From: Nonomuraea polychroma
Lineage (GTDB): Bacteria; Actinomycetota; Actinomycetes; Streptosporangiales; Streptosporangiaceae
Length of the DNA: 64,000 bases
Reading direction: 5' to 3'
Assembly: GCF_004011505.1 (NCBI RefSeq)
Contig: NZ_SAUN01000001.1
Coordinates: forward strand, 3,720,001-3,784,000
Below, one piece after another: positions 8,821 through 16,900 of the stretch. Made by a program: the position numbers and the translations under genes. The first letter of the stretch is position 1. Every line of letters begins with the position of its first letter. Below the pieces are notes generated by a model. It saw only the letters and a program-made list of their open reading frames with translations, ran no database searches and had not been told where the DNA came from.

Positions 8821-10050
8821 GTGAAGATCATTGCCGCGGACGTCATCGTCACCAGCCCCGACCGCAACTTCGTCACCCTCAAGATCACGACGGACGAGGG
8901 GATCACCGGGCTGGGGGACGGCACCCTCAACGGGCGGGAGCTGGCGGTCGCCTCGTACCTGGCCGACCACGTGGTCCCCCTGCTGATCGGGCGGGACCCG
9001 CATCGCATCGAGGACACCTGGCAGTTCCTCTACCGCTCGGCGTACTGGCGGCGCGGGCCCGTCACCATGGCCGCCATCGCGGCCGTGGACGTGGCGCTGT
9101 GGGACATCAAGGCCAAGGCCGCCGGGATGCCGCTCTACCAGCTGCTCGGCGGAGCCTCCCGGAACGGGATCATGGCGTACGGGCACGCCTCCGGCCGGGA
9201 CCTGCCGGAGTTGTTCGACTCGATCCGCCGCCACCTGGAGATGGGCTACCGCTCGATCCGGGTGCAGACCTCCGTACCCGGCATCAACGCCGTGTACGGC
9301 GTGGCCGCCCAGCCCAGCGTCGACGGCAAGCGGTACGACTACGAACCCGCCCAGCGCGCCGCGCTGCCCGCCGAAGAGGACTGGGACACCCGCGCCTACC
9401 TGCGCCACCTGCCCGGCGTCTTCGAGGCGGTGCGCAACGAGTTCGGCCCCGAGCTGCCGCTGCTGCACGACGGGCACCATCGGATGACCCCTATCCAGGC
9501 CGCCAAGCTCGGCAAGGCGCTCGAGCCGTACGACCTGTTCTGGCTGGAGGACTGCACGCCGGCGGAGGACCAGGAGGCGCTGCGCCTGGTCCGCCGGCAC
9601 ACCACCACGCCGCTGGCCATCGGCGAGATCTTCAACACCGTGTGGGACTACCAGACCCTGATCCGCGAACAGCTCATCGACTACGTCCGGTCGGCCGTCA
9701 CCCACACCGGGGGGATCACGGCCATGCGGAAGCTGCTCGACTACGCCGCCCAGTATCAGATCAAGTCCGGCATCCACGGCCCGACCGACATCTCGCCCGT
9801 CGGCATGGCCGCCGCCCTGCACCTGGACCTGGCGATCCACAACTTCGGGATCCAGGAATACATGCAGCACGGGTCGGCGACCAACGACGTGTTCCAGCAG
9901 TCGTTCAGCTTCGCCGACGGCTACCTGCATCCCGGGGAGCTGCCGGGGCTCGGCGTGGAGCTCGACGAGGAGGCCGCGGCGCGATTCCCGTACCAACCGG
10001 CGTACCTGCCGGTCAACCGGCTCAAGGACGGCACCGTCCATGACTGGTGA
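8821..10050 (+). CDS. D-mannonate dehydratase / RspA-type enolase-superfamily enzyme
   Basis: A 409-residue member of the mannonate dehydratase (ManD/RspA) group in the enolase superfamily. It has [27 protein letters not shown] at the N-terminus, the capping segment [19 protein letters not shown], the metal-ligand strings LLHDGHHR and WLEDCTP, and [13 protein letters not shown]. The predicted reaction is D-mannonate (or D-gluconate) to 2-keto-3-deoxygluconate. This family includes low-activity and inactive members, so the substrate is provisional. The GTG at 8821 has GAGAAAGG upstream. It overlaps gntK by 11 bp. Confidence 0.87.
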   Translation: MKIIAADVIVTSPDRNFVTLKITTDEGITGLGDGTLNGRELAVASYLADHVVPLLIGRDPHRIEDTWQFLYRSAYWRRGPVTMAAIAAVDVALWDIKAKAAGMPLYQLLGGASRNGIMAYGHASGRDLPELFDSIRRHLEMGYRSIRVQTSVPGINAVYGVAAQPSVDGKRYDYEPAQRAALPAEEDWDTRAYLRHLPGVFEAVRNEFGPELPLLHDGHHRMTPIQAAKLGKALEPYDLFWLEDCTPAEDQEALRLVRRHTTTPLAIGEIFNTVWDYQTLIREQLIDYVRSAVTHTGGITAMRKLLDYAAQYQIKSGIHGPTDISPVGMAAALHLDLAIHNFGIQEYMQHGSATNDVFQQSFSFADGYLHPGELPGLGVELDEEAAARFPYQPAYLPVNRLKDGTVHDW

Positions 10051-10642
10051 GCGCCGGCCCACCCGGCACATCGTGGTCATGGGCGTGTCGGGCGCGGGCA
10101 AGACGACCGTGGCGCGCGGGGTCGGCGAGCTGACCGGGCTGCGGTTCGCCGAGGCGGACGAGTTCCACCCGGAGGCGAACGTGGCGCGGATGCGCGCCGG
10201 CATCCCGCTGGACGACGCGGACCGCTGGCCGTGGCTGCGTGACCTGGCCTCCTGGATGGCCGCCCGGCACGCCGAAGGCGTCTCCACGGTGCTGGCCTGC
10301 TCGGCGCTCAAGCGCTCCTACCGGGACGTGCTCCGACAGGGCCCGCCGGACGTGGAGTTCGTCCACCTCGACGGGTCCGCCGAGCTGATCCGGGACCGGA
10401 TGACCCGCCGCACCGACCACTACATGTCGGCTGACCTGCTCGACTCGCAGCGGGCGATCCTGGAGCACCTCGACCCGGATGAATCCGGGATAGTGCTGGA
10501 GGTGGCGCTGCCGCCGGACGAGCTGGTGGCGGCGGCGGTCGCCCGGCTCGGCCTGGTGCCGGCCGCATCGCACCGGGGGCACGCCAGGGTCGGCTCGTCC
10601 CGGCACCTGGTCCGCCGGGACGCCGAAAAGCAGGGTCCATAA
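10040..10642 (+). CDS. gntK: Gluconokinase
   Basis: A 200-residue P-loop kinase of the GntK/IdnK family with Walker [10 protein letters not shown] at residues 15-23, the substrate-binding string [29 protein letters not shown], and [11 protein letters not shown]. It would phosphorylate gluconate to 6-phosphogluconate. It begins inside the previous gene, so it is the last gene of the sugar-acid operon. The C-terminal 25 residues after the core are basic and not conserved in the family. No 2-keto-3-deoxygluconate kinase or aldolase gene is present in the window, which raises the question of how the dehydratase products are used. Confidence 0.9.
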   Translation: MTGERRPTRHIVVMGVSGAGKTTVARGVGELTGLRFAEADEFHPEANVARMRAGIPLDDADRWPWLRDLASWMAARHAEGVSTVLACSALKRSYRDVLRQGPPDVEFVHLDGSAELIRDRMTRRTDHYMSADLLDSQRAILEHLDPDESGIVLEVALPPDELVAAAVARLGLVPAASHRGHARVGSSRHLVRRDAEKQGP

Positions 10643-10709
10643 TACACCGCGAAAGCCATGATAAAATCCCTTTCCCGAAAGCCAGGAGCGATGAAGCGGG
10701 AATATTTTC

Positions 10710-11084
10710 ATGGAAAATTTGCATGGGCAGCCGCGGGAATCCGGCGACACCACCGCCGAAGCGGCGCCGCAGCCGGACCTATTCGTCCAAAAAGAACTTC
10801 AGCGCCTGCGCGACAGCATCGATAATCTCGATGCCGCCCTGGTCCATCTCCTTGCGGAGCGCTTCAAGTGCACCAAGGAAGTCGGCCGGCTCAAAGCCGA
10901 ACACCGGCTTCCGCCGGCGGATCCCGAACGGGAGGCACGGCAGATACGCAGACTCCGCGCGCTGGCGGAGGAGTCGAAACTCGACCCGGTTTTCGCGGAG
11001 AGGTTTCTGGGTTTCATCATCGAAGAGGTGGTCCGCCACCACGAATTGATTGCGAGCGGCATATCAGCGGATCGCGAACATTAG
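10710..11084 (+). CDS. Chorismate mutase, AroQ class
   Basis: A 124-residue all-helical chorismate mutase that should convert chorismate to prephenate for phenylalanine and tyrosine synthesis. The AroQ pattern is clear: LQRLRDSIDNLDAALVHLLAERF, then KEVGRLKAEHRLPPADPERE, then a last helix ending in EVVRHHELI. About 35 non-conserved residues precede it. It is the short monofunctional actinobacterial type, which elsewhere works with DAHP synthase. The 68-bp upstream gap and the start region are unusually AT-rich. An ATG at 10691 behind AGGAG is in another frame, so the start at 10710 has a weak ribosome site. Confidence 0.88.
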   Translation: MENLHGQPRESGDTTAEAAPQPDLFVQKELQRLRDSIDNLDAALVHLLAERFKCTKEVGRLKAEHRLPPADPEREARQIRRLRALAEESKLDPVFAERFLGFIIEEVVRHHELIASGISADREH

Positions 11085-11115
11085 ACCGGCCGGGTTCAAG
11101 AGCGCCTAAGGTGAC

Positions 11116-12762
11116 TTACGCACGACGGAGCACGTCCTCCACAGCCGCCAGCGACAGGGTCTTGTAGCCCACCGAGTCGAACAGCACGGTGATCCGGTCA
11201 TGCTCGCGGCTCATGACCGTCCCTGGCCCCCACATCTTGTGCGTCACCTTCGCCCGCACAGGGAACCCCCCTTTGCCGGACGCGGGCGTCAGGTCGAGCG
11301 CCTCACCGTTCTCGCAGGTGTCGCACGCGCCGCACGCCCCGGCGTACGGCTCGCCGAAGTATGCGAGCAGGAACCGGCGGCGGCAGCCGCCGGTCTCCGC
11401 GTAGCCGCGCATCATGTCGATTCGTGAGTCGTCGACGCGGTGTCGTGCCTCGTCGAGCTCGACCGCCCGCGCGGCGGCCTGCGCCGGCGTCAGCCTGCCG
11501 GAGGCGTACCGCAGGTCGCCGGCGTCCGTCACGGAGAGCGCGCCCGCCCGTTCCAGCAGGTTGACGAGCCTGGCGAGCTGTGACGTGCTCACCTTGAGCA
11601 GCGCGGCCAACTCGCCGGCGGGCACCGTACCGGCGTGCTCGCGAACCAGCGTCGCCACGCGCAGCAGCGCATCACGGCCGGCTCGGCCGCCGACGAAGAA
11701 CCGGCGCAGGCCCAGATCCTCCTGCCGATAGAACAACACCGCCGAGGCCGGCTCGCCGTCCCGGCCCGCCCTGCCGATCTCCTGGTAGTACGCGTCGGGC
11801 GACTCCGGCGGCTCGGCGTGCAGCACATAGCGCACGTCCGGCCGGTCGATGCCCATCCCGAACGCCGAGGTCGCGACGACGGTGTCCACGTCGCCCCTGG
11901 TGAACAGCTCGTGTACGCGCGTGCGTTCGGCGGTCCGCATCCCCCCGTGATACCCCTCGGCCCGACGTCCCCTGCCCGCCAGCGCCGCCGCGTACTCCTC
12001 GGTCTCCCTGCGGGTGGCTACGTACACCAGGCCGAGACCTTCGCGGGAGGCGGCGTACTCGATCAGCGCCTGTCTCTTGTCCCCCGCGCGGACGAAGCGC
12101 CGGACCTCCAGCGAGATGTTCGGCCGGTCGAACCCCCTGACGATCTCCACCGGGTCGGCCAGTCCGAGCGAGCGGACGATCTCCTCGCGGACGTTCGGTG
12201 CGGCGGTGGCGGTCATCGCCACCACCGGCGGATGCCCCAGACGCTCGATGACCTTCCCGAGCCGCAGATAGTCGGGGCGGAAGTCGTGCCCCCAGGCGGA
12301 GACGCAGTGAGCCTCGTCGATCGCGATCAGCGACGGCCCGGCCTGCGCGAGCCGTTCGACGACGTCGGGCTTGGCGAGCTGCTCCGGGGACAGGAACACG
12401 AACGCCGCATCCCCCGCCGTCACCTTCTCCAGCCCGGCCGTCACAGAGGAGGTCGAGTTCACCGCCACGGCGCCGCCCGCGTCGGCCTTGAGCAAGCCGG
12501 TCACCTGGTCACGCTGGAGCGCGATGAGCGGCGAGACGACGATCGTGGGTCCGTCGAGCAGCAGCGTAGGAACCTGGTAGACCGCCGACTTGCCACCACC
12601 GGTCGGCATGACGAGCAGCACGTCACGCCCGCGGAGCAAGTGCTCCATCGCCTCCTGCTGGCCCGGTCGCAGCTTCCGCCAGCCAAAGCGCTGCCGGGCC
12701 GTGGCCCGTAACCGCCGCCCCCGCCGTCCGAACCGGCCCGTCAGCCCCATCCACCATCCCAT
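11116..12762 (-). CDS. recQ: ATP-dependent DNA helicase RecQ
   Basis: A 548-residue superfamily-2 helicase for recombination and repair. It shows FGWRKLRPGQQEAMEHLL, Walker A MPTGGGKS, DEAH box IAIDEAHCVSAWGHDFRPDYL, helicase motif VATSAFGMGIDRPDVRYV and QEIGRAGRDG. The zinc-binding cysteines appear in the stretch containing GACGACDTCENG. After this it lacks a full RQC/HRDC C-terminus and ends in a short beta-rich tail (VTHKMWGPGTVMSREHDRITVLFDSVGYKTLSL) like the C-terminal module of UvrD/PcrA. The ATG at 12762 is preceded by GGAAGGG; a GTG at 12771 is in frame but less likely. Confidence 0.92.
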   Translation of the reverse strand: MGWWMGLTGRFGRRGRRLRATARQRFGWRKLRPGQQEAMEHLLRGRDVLLVMPTGGGKSAVYQVPTLLLDGPTIVVSPLIALQRDQVTGLLKADAGGAVAVNSTSSVTAGLEKVTAGDAAFVFLSPEQLAKPDVVERLAQAGPSLIAIDEAHCVSAWGHDFRPDYLRLGKVIERLGHPPVVAMTATAAPNVREEIVRSLGLADPVEIVRGFDRPNISLEVRRFVRAGDKRQALIEYAASREGLGLVYVATRRETEEYAAALAGRGRRAEGYHGGMRTAERTRVHELFTRGDVDTVVATSAFGMGIDRPDVRYVLHAEPPESPDAYYQEIGRAGRDGEPASAVLFYRQEDLGLRRFFVGGRAGRDALLRVATLVREHAGTVPAGELAALLKVSTSQLARLVNLLERAGALSVTDAGDLRYASGRLTPAQAAARAVELDEARHRVDDSRIDMMRGYAETGGCRRRFLLAYFGEPYAGACGACDTCENGEALDLTPASGKGGFPVRAKVTHKMWGPGTVMSREHDRITVLFDSVGYKTLSLAAVEDVLRRA

Positions 12763-12899
12763 GCCACCCACCCTTCCATCGGTGGGCGGTCATTACCCGC
12801 GCTCCCGTGCCGCATGCGCCGTCAGGCCGCCCCAGCTCCACCTCCCAGGCGGTCGGCTTCGACGGGGTGGGCGTCGGGGCTGGTGGTATGGTCGGGCCC

Positions 12900-13340
12900 A
12901 TGACCCCGGAGGACCTCGCCAATCTCGCGCATCTGCGCCGAGCGCGGGATCTGATCGATCGGGACTACGCCCAGCCGCTCGATGTGCCGACCATGGCCCG
13001 ACGCGCGCTCATGTCGCCGGCGCACTTCTCGCGACGGTTCCGGGCGGTCTATGGCGAGACGCCCTACAGCTATCTCATGACCCGCCGGATCGAGCGGGCG
13101 ATGGCGCTGCTGCGTGGGGGCATGAGCGTGACCGACGCGTGCATGGCGGTCGGCTCTACGTCGCTCGGCTCGTTCAGCTCGCGCTTCACCGAGCTCGTGG
13201 GAGAGACGCCGAGCGCTTACCGCAGCCGGGAGCACCCCGCCGTGGCGGCGATGCCCGCGTGCGTGGCGAAGGTGCAGACCCGCCCGACGAGAAACCCACC
13301 GAGCAGGATTGAAGAAGCGGGTCGCGTCGCCGCCGCCTAA
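12900..13340 (+). CDS. AraC-family transcriptional regulator (short, DNA-binding domain only)
   Basis: A 146-residue protein that is almost entirely the AraC DNA-binding domain: two helix-turn-helix units from about residue 12 to 108, including TMARRALMSPAHFSRRFRAVYGETPYSYLMTRRIERAMALL and VTDACMAVGSTSLGSFSSRFTELVGETPSAYR. The C-terminal 35 residues are low-complexity. There is no ligand-binding arm, as is common for this subgroup. The gene for a VOC-fold protein begins 10 bp downstream. AraC-VOC pairs of this kind are frequent in actinobacteria. The start is uncertain between 12888 and 12900. Confidence 0.88.
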   Translation: MTPEDLANLAHLRRARDLIDRDYAQPLDVPTMARRALMSPAHFSRRFRAVYGETPYSYLMTRRIERAMALLRGGMSVTDACMAVGSTSLGSFSSRFTELVGETPSAYRSREHPAVAAMPACVAKVQTRPTRNPPSRIEEAGRVAAA

Positions 13341-13350
13341 CGTTGGCGAC

Positions 13351-13764
13351 ATGACCATCGCACTCAAGTACTGCCACATCACCGTCAACGACCTGGACGA
13401 ATCGCTCGCGTTCTACCGCGACGCGCTCGGCCTCGACGTACGCAATGACGTCGCTTCCGGCGAGTTCCGCTGGGTCACCCTCGGGAGCTCGGCGCAGCCG
13501 GGCCCGGAGTTCGTGCTCTCCGAACCGCACGCCGGCCGTTCCCAGGCCGACGGCGACGCCCTGCAAGAACTGCTCACCAAGGGCGTCCTGCCGATGATCG
13601 TCTTCAGCACCGACGATCTCGACGCGACCTTCGAGCGGGTACGGACCGCCGCCGGCGCCGAGGTCCTGCAGGAACCCATGGATCAGCCCTGGGGGCCGCG
13701 CGACTGCGCATTCCGCGACCCCTCGGGCAACATGGTGAGGATCCAGCAGGCGGCCAAGGGCTGA
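13351..13764 (+). CDS. VOC-family (glyoxalase/bleomycin-resistance fold) protein
   Basis: A 137-residue protein with two beta-alpha-beta-beta-beta modules: KYCHITVNDLDESLAFYRDALGLDV at the N-terminus and VFSTDDLDATFERVRTAAGAEVLQEPMDQPWGPRDCAFRDPSGNMVRI at the C-terminus. Candidate metal ligands are the histidine of CHITV and the glutamate-bearing strand EFVLSEP. Function within the superfamily (lyase, dioxygenase, resistance or binding protein) cannot be fixed. It is probably co-transcribed with the AraC regulator just upstream. ATG at 13351 is the first start after that gene stops. Confidence 0.85.
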   Translation: MTIALKYCHITVNDLDESLAFYRDALGLDVRNDVASGEFRWVTLGSSAQPGPEFVLSEPHAGRSQADGDALQELLTKGVLPMIVFSTDDLDATFERVRTAAGAEVLQEPMDQPWGPRDCAFRDPSGNMVRIQQAAKG

Positions 13765-13942
13765 CCGAGCCGGCCACCTGTTCCAGGCCGCCGACGTGCC
13801 GACCGACTCGACAACCGGCCGTCGAACAAGGCATCTACAAGTCATCCTCAAGACGCGACTGCCAGGCTGCCCGCGCCGCATTGCACGGCCGGAAAACCGC
13901 CAGCTCAGTGCAGAAATCGTCAACAGGGGGGCTCGAGCTGCC

Positions 13943-16900
13943 ATGACCTTGATCCGTGAAACTCCATCCCGGCAGGAACCCATTGCCGTGGTCGGGATGG
14001 CCTGTCGATTGCCGGGGGCCGATTCGCCGGAGGGGCTGTGGGACCTGCTGTGCCGCGGCGCCAATGTGATATCCGAGATCCCCTCGGACCGGTTCCCGGT
14101 GGATGAGCTCTACCACCCGGTTCCCGGCACGCCGGGGAAGCTGTCGTCTCGGTACGGGGGGTTCGTCCCGGGCATCGACGAGTTCGACGCGGGATTCTTC
14201 GGCATCTCGCCGCGCGAGGCCGCGCGGATGGATCCGCAGCAGCGCATGGCGATGGAGGTGGCCTGGGAGGCGTTCGAGGACGCCGGTCTCACGCTGGAGC
14301 AGATGCCCGGCATGACCGGCGCGGTGTTCATGGGGGTCATCACCAGTGACTACTGGGATCTGCAGTCCGGCGCCGTGGAGGAGTTGGACGTGCACACGGT
14401 GGGCGGGAGCACCCGTGGGGGCAACGCGGGCCGCATTTCCTATGCCCTGAACCTGACCGGTCTGAGCGTGGCCTTGGATGCGGCGTGCTCGTCCTCCCTG
14501 GTCGCCATCGACCTGGCGGTGCAGTCGCTGCGCGCCGGGTCGTGCGACATCGCCTTCGCCGGCGGCGTGAACGCGATCCTCACGCCGGACCACGCCGTCG
14601 GGTTCTCGCAGGGCTCGATGATGGCTCTCGACGGGCAGTGCAAGGCGTTCGACGCTCGCGCCGACGGTTACGTACGCAGTGAAGGCGCGGGCGTCGTGGT
14701 GCTGAAGACCCTCACCCGGGCGCTGGCGGACGGCGACCGGATCCATGCGGTGATCCGGGGCGTGGCCGCCAGCAACGACGGGCACGGCGAGAGCTTCATG
14801 GCCCCGCAGATCCCCGGCCAGCGTGCGGGCCTGGAGACGGCGTACCGCAACGCCGGGGTGGACCCGGCGAGCGTCGCCTACGTCGAGGCGCACGGCACCG
14901 GAACCAGCGTGGGGGACCCCGTCGAGATCGCCGCGCTGGAGGCGGTCCTTGGACAGGGGCGGCCGGCGGGGCGCCCTCTGCTGGTGGGATCGGTCAAGAC
15001 CAATCTCGGCCACACCGAGGGGGCGGCGGGCGTCACCGGTCTCATCAAGACCGTGCTGTGCCTCAAGCATGGCTGGCTGCCCGCGAGTCTCAACTTCGAG
15101 ACGCCCAACCCGGCCATCGACTGGGACGGGATCGCCGTGCGGGTGTGCGACCGCGGCCAGGCGTGGCCGGAGCAGGACGGCCCTCGGCGCGCCGGGGTGA
15201 GCAGCTTCGGCATCGCCGGAACCAACGTCCACGTCGTGCTGGAGGAGGCGCCGCCGACGCAGGCCGCTGAGGGGAACGCGGACCGGGCGGTGCTGCTGCC
15301 GCTGTCCGCGCGGTCGCCGAAGGCGCTCACCGCCCTCGCCGGGCGGTACCGCGACCTGCTCGTCCCTCCGGGGGCGGCCCTGGAACGGGTGGGGGCGGCG
15401 GCAGGCGTACGGCGCAGCCATCATGATCTGCGGCTCGCGGTCGTCGCGGACACCCCGGAGGACGCCGCCGACAAGCTGGCAGCCTTTGCCGCCGGCGGCC
15501 ACGCCGACGGGGTGCACACCGGCGAGACCGACGAGACGGGGCACCGGACCGCATGGGTGTTCCCCGGCCAGGGGGCGCAGTGGATCGGGATGGGCCGCGA
15601 TCTGCTCGACACCGAGCCCGTCTTCGCCGCGGCCATCGCCGACTGCGACCGCGCCATGTGGCCGTACGCCGACTGGTCCCTGATCGCCGAACTCACCGCC
15701 GACCGGCAGACGTCGCGGCTCGACGAGATCGACGTGGTCCAGCCGGCGATCTTCGCGGTGCAGGTGGCGCTCGCTCGCCTGTGGCGCTCGTGGGGCTTCG
15801 AGCCTGACGCGGTGATCGGGCACTCCATGGGCGAGGTCGCCGCCGCTCACGTGGCCGGGGTGCTCGACCTCGACGACGCGGCACGGATCATCTGCGGCCG
15901 CAGCCGGCTGATCCGCACCACCAGCGGCCGCGGCGCCATGGCCGCCGTCGAGCTGTCGGCCGAGCGTGCGGAGGAACTCGTGGCCGGGTACGGCGGGCGG
16001 GTGAGCGTGGCGGTGAGCAACGCCCCCACCTCGACCGTCCTCGCCGGAGACCCGGAGACGATCGACGCCATCCTCCGCGACCTGGAGGCCCAGGGCGTGT
16101 TCGGCCGCCGGGTGCAGGTGGACATCGCCTCGCACAGCCCGCAGATGGATCCGCTGCGCGATCCGTTGCTGGAGCTCATGGCGCCGCTGCGCCCCCGGAC
16201 CGGGACCGTGCCGCTGTTCTCGACGGTCACCGCCCGGTTCCTGAGCGGGCCGGAGATGGACGCGGCGTACTGGGTGGACAATCTTCGTGAGCCGGTGCTG
16301 TTCGCCGATGCCGTGCAGCAGCTCGCCGAGGACGGCTTCGACACCTTCGTCGAGTTCAGTCCCAATCCGCTGCTCGCCCGCGCGGTGCAGCAGAACCTGC
16401 GCCACCTCGGCAAGGAGGGGGTGGCCGTCACCGTACTCGCCCGCGACCTGCCCGGCCGTACCGGCCTGCTCGAGGCCGTCGCCGGTTTGTACGTCACCGG
16501 CCGTCACGTGGACTTCGGGCGGATCCAGCCGTACGGCCCGCACGACGTCACCCTGCCCTCCTACCCCTGGCAGCACGAGCGGTACTGGAAGACCCCCGGT
16601 GCGGCCACGGCGAAACGGGGCGGTTCGGGGCACCCGATCATGGGTGAGGCCCTCCGCCTGGCGCCGGGCGACCAGCTCGTGTGGGACTTCGACCTCGGCC
16701 TCGACCGGCTGCCGTATCTCGCCGACCACCGGGTGCACCAGATGCCGGTGCTCCCTGGGGCCGCCTACCACGAGCTCGCGCTGGCATCCGGCCTGGCGGC
16801 CTACGGGGAACAACCCTTCCAGGTGGAAGACCTGCGGCTCGAGCGCGCTCTGTTCCTGACCGCCGAGACCGCCCAGCGGGTCCAGGTCCGCCTGGACGCC

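Noticed and set aside
13796..13942. Longer N-terminus for the PKS from GTG 13796
   Set aside because: The 49 extra residues show no docking-domain pattern, and a start at 13943 places the KS at the normal distance from the N-terminus.
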